A stretch of 64,000 nt of DNA from a virus, in IMG/VR virus record IMGVR_UViG_3300027805_000008, positions 1-64,000 of that record; one strand, 5' to 3'. The notes below the pieces were generated by a model, which did not search any database, was not told the DNA's origin, and saw only the letters and a program-made list of their open reading frames with translations. Positions 57,566 through 64,000 of the stretch are shown one piece after another. Positions within the stretch are counted from its first letter, which is position 1. Every line of letters begins with the position of its first letter. A program made the position numbers and the translations under genes.

Positions 57566-57993
57566 ATGGTAAGGTACATAAAGTACTAAAGCTATCTAGA
57601 GCTAAAGACGAAGTTATAGCATGGTGCTATCCCGACAAAAAAAGATTAATGTATTCTTATTCTCAGGTAGACAAGGGCATGGAGCGAGCATATAGTGTTG
57701 TAGAGGCTAGTAAGATATTAGGCAGGCATAGGGTAACAATTGAAGAATATATTTTACAGGGTAAAATAAAACAGCCACAAAAAGTATATCCAATTAGTAA
57801 TCCAGACAGCACCTGGTCTAAATATATGTTGAGCGAATCGGACATTTTGGACATTCATCAATTTATTATTGATGCTGGACATATTAGAGATTTGCCATCA
57901 AGATCAGAATTGCAGGCTATTCTCAAACACAATTTAATATTGTATACTAAGACAGAAGATGGAAAATTTGTACCTGTATGGAAGGCGGAATAA
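57511..57993 (+). CDS. Helix-turn-helix (MerR/excisionase-like) protein (160 aa)
   Basis: Residues 60-100 contain AYSVVEASKILGRHRVTIEE and GKIKQPQKVYPISNP, the helix-turn-helix plus wing of MerR/excisionase-type DNA-binding proteins. The N-terminal 50 residues are basic. A regulator of phage genes or a replication initiator is plausible. It overlaps the previous gene by 55 bp. Confidence 0.65.
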   Translation: MARENRQRLRKKFVYFFLNGKVHKVLKLSRAKDEVIAWCYPDKKRLMYSYSQVDKGMERAYSVVEASKILGRHRVTIEEYILQGKIKQPQKVYPISNPDSTWSKYMLSESDILDIHQFIIDAGHIRDLPSRSELQAILKHNLILYTKTEDGKFVPVWKAE

Positions 57994-58199
57994 TGTCAGA
58001 AACAAGAGTAAAGGTGGACCTATCGTTCACACGCAATTTAGGAAACTACGAAAGTATTAAGATCGGTATTGGCGTGGAAGATGATGTTCGTAGTGGAGAG
58101 AATGTTGATGCTGCTACTGAAAGAGTATATGCTTTTGTTGAGAGTAAGCTAATTGAGAAAACTCGTGAGGTTGAAGAGGAATTAAAACGTGGCAAGTGA
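57993..58199 (+). CDS. Small replication-region protein (68 aa)
   Basis: MSETRVKVDLSFTRNLGNYE, then an acidic helix (ATERVYAFVESKLIEKT). The N-terminus is beta and the rest helix. It overlaps the stop of the HTH gene (TAATG). I do not recognise it with certainty; it lies between the regulator and the helicase. Confidence 0.6.
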   Translation: MSETRVKVDLSFTRNLGNYESIKIGIGVEDDVRSGENVDAATERVYAFVESKLIEKTREVEEELKRGK

Positions 58200-58509
58200 G
58201 AAAGAGCCATATGTTTTAATTGGTCTATACGAAAATCTTTATAACGAAAAGTATGGAAGAAAACCACGCATAAATAAATTTCGTGAGAAATGGGCTATGC
58301 AGGATGTTATTGACAGCGTAGGTTTTGACAAAGCCAGGGATCTTTTGGTATATTATTTTAAGACAACGAAGTCTGGTCATCCACTTAACTTTTTTTTCTA
58401 TAACTTTGATAAAATGGATTACGCAAAAACAGAACGTGAAAAAGATGAGAAGCATCGTCGATTGCTACTTAAAGCAACGAAAGAATTAGTTGAAGGCGGG
58501 AACGAGTGA
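58189..58509 (+). CDS. Replication-region protein before helicase (106 aa)
   Basis: It starts at GTG (GTGGCAAGTGAG). A helical, strongly charged protein with RKPRINKFREKWAMQDVIDS and a basic end. Its place immediately before the helicase suggests a loader-type role, but no family is seen. It overlaps both neighbours by a few bases. Confidence 0.55.
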   Translation: MASEKEPYVLIGLYENLYNEKYGRKPRINKFREKWAMQDVIDSVGFDKARDLLVYYFKTTKSGHPLNFFFYNFDKMDYAKTEREKDEKHRRLLLKATKELVEGGNE

Positions 58510-59750
58510 ATACAGAAGCAGAATTAATCTCAGCAGTATGCAAGAATAAGGATATTAGCACACTCCTTGCAGACAATGTTGATGAAATATTCACATCTCA
58601 CAAAGATATTTGGGATTCATTAAAGTCTTATTATTATAAGTTTAAGGCAGTTCCAGAAGTTGGAATCCTTATGGAAAGATTTAAAGATTTTGATCCAGTT
58701 GAAACAAAGGGTGAGACTGGTTATTATTTAGATAAACTTAAGAATGAATATCTAACTGGAAGACTAAAGAATATTATTCTGCAAAGTGGATCTGCTCTAA
58801 GAGAAGATGCAGCTTCTAGAGTATTGGGTGACTTGCAGGCAAAGCTTTCACAGCTTTCAAAGTTTACCAATAACGTACGTGACGTAGATATTACTGATAT
58901 CGAATTAGCGGAAAAGCATTTCTTGGCCGTTAAAGAGCGTTCTAATATTATGGGTGGCGCTCCAGGAATTCTAACAGGCTTCGACGCTATCGATAAGGCA
59001 TATCCTACAGGAATGGCACCTGGACACCTTATTGTGGCTATTGGTTGGCCAGGACGTGGTAAAACATGGTTCACATCGTATCTTGCTTGTAAGGCCTGGG
59101 AGCAAGGGTTTAAGCCCATGATTGTATCTCTTGAAATGTCACCAGAGAATATGCGTGACCGTATTTACACAATGATGGGCTCTGGTCTATTTCGTGCCTC
59201 GGACTTCGCAAGAGGCGATGTTAACGTTGATACCTTTAGGTCATGGGGTCAGAAAAGATTTGAAAACAAAAATGGATTCATTCTAGTATCTAACGAAGGT
59301 ATGGGTGAAGTTAACGCTAATACTGTTCAGGCAAAGATAGATCAGCATAAACCAGACCTAGTAATCCTTGATTATCATCAGCTATTTTCAGATAATAAGA
59401 GAAGCTCTGGCGCAACTGAGCGCAACATGAATGTGTCTCGTGAATTTAAAATGCTAGCCATGACAAATAACATTCCAGTGATTGATATTACTGCAGCAAC
59501 AATGGATGACATTACCGATCAGGATGCTCCGCCCATGCTGTCTCAGGTTGCTTGGTCAAAAGCAATTGAATATGATGCAGATATGGCAATTGCAATTCAT
59601 AAGTATACAGATACTAATATGATTGAAGTTGTTAGTAGAAAGAATCGTCATGGTCAGGATTTTAATGTGTTCTTAGATTGGGATATCAACAGGGGTATCA
59701 TCAAAGAGATTTATGAGAATCCGTTTGCTAATGACGCATCGAAAAATTAA
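58506..59750 (+). CDS. dnaB: DnaB-like replicative helicase (414 aa)
   Basis: It starts at GTG. The Walker A motif is GWPGRGKT (180-187), Walker B is LVILD (285-289), and HKPDLVILDYHQL with NRHG near the end matches RecA-core DnaB family helicases. The N-terminal 140 residues form the collar domain. It unwinds the replication fork as a ring. The size is slightly short of bacterial DnaB (about 450-470). Confidence 0.85.
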   Translation: MNTEAELISAVCKNKDISTLLADNVDEIFTSHKDIWDSLKSYYYKFKAVPEVGILMERFKDFDPVETKGETGYYLDKLKNEYLTGRLKNIILQSGSALREDAASRVLGDLQAKLSQLSKFTNNVRDVDITDIELAEKHFLAVKERSNIMGGAPGILTGFDAIDKAYPTGMAPGHLIVAIGWPGRGKTWFTSYLACKAWEQGFKPMIVSLEMSPENMRDRIYTMMGSGLFRASDFARGDVNVDTFRSWGQKRFENKNGFILVSNEGMGEVNANTVQAKIDQHKPDLVILDYHQLFSDNKRSSGATERNMNVSREFKMLAMTNNIPVIDITAATMDDITDQDAPPMLSQVAWSKAIEYDADMAIAIHKYTDTNMIEVVSRKNRHGQDFNVFLDWDINRGIIKEIYENPFANDASKN

Positions 59751-60033
59751 AAGATTTCAAATCGATGTAGAGTTTCAAGATAATGCTCAGTTAATTAGTT
59801 TGAGACCACAGTATGAGAATTTACTGGTTCAGGACATGAGAGGTAAAGGCTACGTCAGAGTACTTGACATAGACCCAGCTTTTTCGGTAGAATTTACGGG
59901 CGAGACATGGAAGTTCTTGATGAGCATTCATGGTGTTTATGTGGGAAAGAAGAAAGCATGGCAATTAGAGGGTATAACACAAGGGAAGTCGATACCACGC
60001 ACTACACGCCAACGCACATCAAGTCGATCCTAA
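59731..60033 (+). CDS. Small protein between helicase and primase (100 aa)
   Basis: The start MTHRKIKRFQIDVEFQDN is used. The N-terminal half is beta-rich, and the C-terminal tail is basic (TTRQRTSSRS). It overlaps the helicase end by 20 bp and the primase start by 76 bp. Possibly a primase-associated protein; unknown. Confidence 0.5.
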   Translation: MTHRKIKRFQIDVEFQDNAQLISLRPQYENLLVQDMRGKGYVRVLDIDPAFSVEFTGETWKFLMSIHGVYVGKKKAWQLEGITQGKSIPRTTRQRTSSRS

Positions 60034-60956
60034 AATCTATAGGACTTGAAATTGTTGGTGAGACTGGTAATGACTTTCTATGCTACTGCCCATTTCATTC
60101 CAATAGGCATACATCTAGTTTTAGCGTAAGTCGTGAAAAGGGGGCATTTATATGCTTTAATCCTTCATGCGGTGAGGCTGGAACTTTACAGGAGCTTGTA
60201 AAGCGTGTTATGAACAAGAACGAGTTTGAAGCAATGAGGTTTATTGCAACAAAAGAGGCTGAGTCACTAGAGAACTTTGACTCATTGCTTTCAGATGCCA
60301 TGGAAGAAAAACCAGTATTTGAAGAATTTTCTTTAGACATATTAAATAAACTAAGTAAAGAATTGTTATCTACAGAAGAAGGAAAGTCTTATTTTAAATC
60401 TAGAGGTATCGAAGAAGAGTCTATGAGACACTTTGATTTAGGATACTCTAAGAATATGGGAATGGTTACAGTTCCAGTTCACAGCCCAGACGGAATGCCA
60501 ATAGGAATTGTTGGCAGATCAATTGAAGGTAAGTCTTTTAAAAATAGCACCAATTTGCCAAAGAGCAAAACATTATTTAATATTCATCGTGCTAAAAAAA
60601 TTGGTAACCATGTTATAGTTGTGGAGTCTAGCTTTGATGCAATCCGTGTGCATCAGGCTGGATTTCCAAATGTAGTTGCTACACTTGGTGGTTTTCTTTC
60701 CACAGAGCAGCAAAATCTTTTAAATAGACACTTTAATAAAATAACTGTTATGACTGATGCTGACCAAGCTGGTAGAGAATTAGGCAAAAGCATAGTAAAT
60801 AAATTAAGGTTCAAAGACCTCTTGTGGGCTTCGTACGAATATGGTAAGATATATCCTCATGATGCAAAAGATGTTGGCGACATGACCGATGAGGAAATAA
60901 AAACCTGCATTAAAAATTCTGTATCCGACATAGAATACAGATCTTGGAACTCGTGA
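59958..60956 (+). CDS. dnaG: DnaG-like DNA primase (332 aa)
   Basis: The start MAIRGYNTREVDTTHY is used. The N-terminus has a zinc finger of CHC2 type: C44-x2-H47 and C66-x4-C71. The core has the Toprim domain: VVESSFDA, TLGGFLSTEQ and TDADQAG supply the acidic metal-binding residues. It makes RNA primers for the replisome with the neighbouring helicase. There is no C-terminal helicase-binding extension beyond about 40 residues. Confidence 0.85.
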   Translation: MAIRGYNTREVDTTHYTPTHIKSILKSIGLEIVGETGNDFLCYCPFHSNRHTSSFSVSREKGAFICFNPSCGEAGTLQELVKRVMNKNEFEAMRFIATKEAESLENFDSLLSDAMEEKPVFEEFSLDILNKLSKELLSTEEGKSYFKSRGIEEESMRHFDLGYSKNMGMVTVPVHSPDGMPIGIVGRSIEGKSFKNSTNLPKSKTLFNIHRAKKIGNHVIVVESSFDAIRVHQAGFPNVVATLGGFLSTEQQNLLNRHFNKITVMTDADQAGRELGKSIVNKLRFKDLLWASYEYGKIYPHDAKDVGDMTDEEIKTCIKNSVSDIEYRSWNS

Positions 60957-61008
60957 TATAATAAAAAATACAGATGGATTTATACCATCAACTATAAAGG
61001 AGATATAA

Positions 61009-61680
61009 ATGAGTATAGTAAAGGGTCTAAAAGACCTCAACAAGGCACTAGATAAGCCTACCTATAGCGGTGGCGATGAGAACAAGGGTCGTTGGCTAAA
61101 GATTGAAGACGGCGAAAGCGTAAAGATCAGATTCCTACAGGAACTTGATCCAGACTCACCAACATATAATGACAAGCTTGGATGCGGATTTATTGCATTA
61201 GAGCACACAAACCCAAAGGACTACCGTCGTAAGGCTCTAGATACAATGGAGACTGAGGGCCGTGATTGGGCAAACGAACAACACCGTAAGGATCCAAAGG
61301 CTGGCTGGAAAGCCAGAACACGCCTCTACATCAACGTCTTGGTGGACGATGGTAAAGAGGAGCCATACGTAGCAATTCTTTCACAAGGAACAAGCGGTAA
61401 AACAATTACTCCTACCCTAATTGAATACGCTGGTGAAATGGGAAGCATCACAAACCTAATGTGGAGAATCAAGCGTAACGGTTCAAAAACAGATACAAGT
61501 TATACAATTATTCCATTAGGAAAAGACGAAGCTCCATTTGATTTTTCAGGACTAGAATTGTATGATCTTGAAAAGACTGCAGTTCGTCATGTTCCATATG
61601 CAGAGCAAGAAGCTTTTTATATGGGAGAAAATGGTAATACAGAAGAGTCTTCTGCTTCATCTAGCAGCGTAGACTGGTAA
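61009..61680 (+). CDS. Single-stranded DNA-binding protein (223 aa)
   Basis: KGLKDLNKALDKPTYSGGDE, an OB-like central domain (TRLYINVLVDDGKEEPYVAIL) and an acidic, flexible end (EESSASSSSVDW) give a phage SSB. Its place between primase and polymerase supports the call. A TATAAT lies about 50 bp upstream and AAAGGAG precedes the ATG. Confidence 0.75.
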   Translation: MSIVKGLKDLNKALDKPTYSGGDENKGRWLKIEDGESVKIRFLQELDPDSPTYNDKLGCGFIALEHTNPKDYRRKALDTMETEGRDWANEQHRKDPKAGWKARTRLYINVLVDDGKEEPYVAILSQGTSGKTITPTLIEYAGEMGSITNLMWRIKRNGSKTDTSYTIIPLGKDEAPFDFSGLELYDLEKTAVRHVPYAEQEAFYMGENGNTEESSASSSSVDW

Positions 61681-61704
61681 TATAAAGTTAAAGGCGGAGA
61701 GTTA

Positions 61705-64000
61705 ATGTCATTCACACATTTACATGTGCATTCTTACTATTCATTAATGGATGGTCTTAACTCTCCTGCCGAACTTGTAAAAGCAGCGAAAGATGCTGGC
61801 CAAACAGCATTGGCAATAACAGATCACGGAACATTATCTTCGCACCGTGAAATGCAGATTGCGTGTAAGGAGCAGGGCATCAAACCCATCCTTGGAGTAG
61901 AAGCGTATATATCCCCGACAGATAGGTTTGATCGCTCCTCTAAAACAGATAAGTCTATTCAAGCTTACAATCATATTATTTTATTAGCAAAGAATAAAAA
62001 AGGCCTTGAGAATATAAATATTTTGCAAGAGCTTGCTTGGAATGAAGGCTTTTATCATAAGCCACGTATTGATAGAGAGGTATTAAAAGAATATGCAGAA
62101 GGCATTATTGTCCTTTCTGGTTGCCTTAACGGACTTATTTCTAAGGCTATTGAGAAGGGCGAATTTTCAGAAGCCAAGCTTATACTCAAAGATTTTAGTA
62201 ACACTTTTGGAAAAGACTTTTATATTGAGGTGCAGTCTCATAATCCGCATGAAATAAATTCTAAGCTTTTAGAGTTAGCGGATGAACTTAAAATTAAGGC
62301 GGTGGCAACAGGAGATGCTCACTTTGCTAAAGAAGAAGATCGTATATTAGAAGAGGCTATGCTTATTCTATCAACATCCCCTAAGTCTGATAAAGAAGCA
62401 GACTTTGATATGTCTAGGAATATTAAAGATATGTTAGATAGATTTAACTATCTTTATCCAGACAGAAAGATCTCATTTGCAGACTATAATTTATTCATTC
62501 AGACTAGAGATGAAATTGAGGCTGACTTTAATAAGGCTGGAATTACTCGCAAGGATATCTATGAGAATACAATGGAGATAGCCGATAAAATTGGAGAATA
62601 CGACTTTAACAGTGGATTAGACCTGCTCCCTGTCCCTAAGACCAATGCTGATAAAAAGCTTTCTGAAATGGCCTTAGAAGGCCTTAAAAGGCTAAACCTG
62701 TCAGGGGATAAGGTCTACCTAGACAGACTTGAAGAGGAGTTATCTGTAATTAAAGATAAGTCGTTTGCCTCATATTTTCTAGTTGTTGGAGACATGATTA
62801 ATTGGGCCAAGGAAAATAATATTATGGTTGGTCCAGGACGTGGATCTGCCGCTGGATCTTTAGTTTGCTATACATTGGGTATCACGGATGTGGATCCAAT
62901 TAAATATGACCTTCTATTCTTCCGTTTTATTAACCCAGAACGTAATGACTTTCCTGATATAGACACGGACTTTGAAGACCGCCGTCGTAAAGAAGTTAAA
63001 GATTATTTAAAGAAAAAGTTTAAGCACGTTGCATCTATTTCAACATACACATACTTCAAGGATAAAGGTGTAATTCGTGATGCTGCTCGTGTATTCATGG
63101 TGCCGTTGTCTGATGTTAATCGTGCAATGAAATCAATCGATACGTTTGAAGACTTTATGGATTCTCCAAATACAAAAGAATTTAGAATGAAATACCCAGA
63201 AGTCGTCTGGCTTGCAGAAAGATTGCGTGGCAAGATTCGAAGCGTAGGCGTACATGCTGCGGGAGTTGTTGTAGCTAAAGATGACATTCGTAAGTTTGCT
63301 CCAGTAGAATCTCGTGCAGATGCTAGTGATGATGTGTCAGGTAGAATTCCAGTCGTTGCATACGACATGGATACGGTTGCAGATATAGGTCTTATTAAAC
63401 TAGATGCACTAGGACTTAAGACCTTATCTGTGATATCAGATACATTAAAGTCTATTAAGGATCGAAGCGGGAAGCAAATTAATCTTTCCAGCCTTCCTTT
63501 AGACGACCCTAAAGTTTATAAGACACTAAGCGAAGGATATACAAAGGGAGTGTTCCAGGCAGAAGCAACTCCATATACTAACCTATTGATTAAAATGGGA
63601 GTAAGCGTATTTGAAGATCTTGCTGCATCAAATGCATTGGTAAGACCAGGAGCTATGAATACTGTGGGAGCATCTTACATTAAACGTAAGCATGGCCAAG
63701 AAGCTGTTCAGTACATCCACCCAATCATGAAGCCTTTTACAGAAAATACATACGGTGTTATTATATATCAAGAGCAGGTTATGCAGGCTTGTGTACACTT
63801 AGGCGGAATGTCTTGGTCAGAGGCTGATAAAGTCCGAAAGATTATTGGAAAGAAGAAAGATGCAAAAGAATTTGACGAGTTCAAAGATAGGTTTATTATT
63901 GGGGCTTCAAAACACATTTCTAAGAAGCAAGCCGAAACCTTATGGCATACTTTCGAGGCTCATGCTGGCTATTCTTTTAACCGCTCTCATGCTGTTGCTT
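61705..64000 (+). CDS. dnaE: DNA polymerase III alpha subunit-like (DnaE), N-terminal 765 residues
   Basis: The gene begins MSFTHLHVHSYYSLMDG, the start of the PHP domain, with ITDHG and VGDH-like blocks (AVATGDAHF). The palm holds VGPGRGSAAGSLVCYTLG and PDIDTDFED (about 417-425), which carry the catalytic aspartates. The ORF runs past the window edge. This replicates phage DNA and gives a DnaE-type, rather than PolA or PolB, replisome. A ribosome site AAGGCGGAGAG is present. Confidence 0.9.
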   Translation, partial: MSFTHLHVHSYYSLMDGLNSPAELVKAAKDAGQTALAITDHGTLSSHREMQIACKEQGIKPILGVEAYISPTDRFDRSSKTDKSIQAYNHIILLAKNKKGLENINILQELAWNEGFYHKPRIDREVLKEYAEGIIVLSGCLNGLISKAIEKGEFSEAKLILKDFSNTFGKDFYIEVQSHNPHEINSKLLELADELKIKAVATGDAHFAKEEDRILEEAMLILSTSPKSDKEADFDMSRNIKDMLDRFNYLYPDRKISFADYNLFIQTRDEIEADFNKAGITRKDIYENTMEIADKIGEYDFNSGLDLLPVPKTNADKKLSEMALEGLKRLNLSGDKVYLDRLEEELSVIKDKSFASYFLVVGDMINWAKENNIMVGPGRGSAAGSLVCYTLGITDVDPIKYDLLFFRFINPERNDFPDIDTDFEDRRRKEVKDYLKKKFKHVASISTYTYFKDKGVIRDAARVFMVPLSDVNRAMKSIDTFEDFMDSPNTKEFRMKYPEVVWLAERLRGKIRSVGVHAAGVVVAKDDIRKFAPVESRADASDDVSGRIPVVAYDMDTVADIGLIKLDALGLKTLSVISDTLKSIKDRSGKQINLSSLPLDDPKVYKTLSEGYTKGVFQAEATPYTNLLIKMGVSVFEDLAASNALVRPGAMNTVGASYIKRKHGQEAVQYIHPIMKPFTENTYGVIIYQEQVMQACVHLGGMSWSEADKVRKIIGKKKDAKEFDEFKDRFIIGASKHISKKQAETLWHTFEAHAGYSFNRSHAVA

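Noticed and set aside
1-64000. Integrase, repressor or attachment site
   Set aside because: No recombinase, immunity repressor or att-like duplication of a tRNA end was seen; the window gives no sign of lysogeny.

Overview
The window is a 64 kb internal piece of the genome of a large, AT-rich, long-tailed (siphovirus-type) bacteriophage. A portal, prohead protease, HK97-type major capsid protein, head-tail connector set, tail tube, frameshifted tail chaperones and a 2,096-residue tape measure run in canonical order, and a DnaB/DnaG/SSB/DnaE replication block follows. An actinobacterial host is the best guess. The evidence is the DUF932 (TIGR03299-type) and GP88 families typical of actinophages, several genes whose ATG lies six bases after a TATAAT (leaderless mRNAs are common in Actinobacteria), and operators resembling Crp/GlxR sites. 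The low GC and a structural protein of a type I associate with aquatic phages suggest a low-GC aquatic actinobacterium; this is inference.

Layout. Positions 1-8752 (minus strand) hold about 34 tiny genes (30-264 aa, mostly unknown, many with paired-cysteine motifs) in short operons. Each operon is separated by a stereotyped control region. Twelve promoters share the architecture AAATGTC(A/G)GT, N6, TGN, TATAAT-like, with exactly nine bases between TGTC(A/G)GT and the -10. Nine of the twelve carry a CRP-like palindrome (TGTGA-N6-TCACA) about 57, 67 or 77 bp farther upstream. DnaA-box-like 9-mers, a repeated GACACGCC octamer and near-identical CCCGCA/TGCGGG hairpins fill the rest. Several small genes are duplicated as a cassette.

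Positions 8753-10263 are a divergent transition zone with three tRNA genes (Ile-UAU, Asn-GUU, Arg-UCU), a putative structured RNA, two zinc-ribbon microproteins and an HNH endonuclease. Positions 10269-13423 (minus) hold two virion-type genes, a small unknown operon and a lytic transglycosylase-like lysin. Positions 13508-16823 (plus) hold a glycosyltransferase, a B12-dependent (class II) ribonucleotide reductase and a holin-like protein.

Positions 16897-27727 are tail-fibre and adhesion genes plus a second glycosyltransferase-like gene. Positions 27791-43307 are the head, neck, tail tube, chaperone and tape-measure genes. Positions 43310-56493 are distal tail, baseplate and fibre genes with FN3, PKD and LamG-like folds. 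Positions 56580-64000 are a metallophosphoesterase, small regulators, and the replisome genes: helicase, primase, ssDNA-binding protein and the start of a DnaE-type polymerase. No terminase, integrase or repressor was recognised, so packaging genes must lie elsewhere.

The most unusual content is the early-gene regulatory system: a repeated composite promoter (a phage-specific -25 box, an extended -10 and a helically phased CRP-like operator) that appears to drive the early minus-strand operons.
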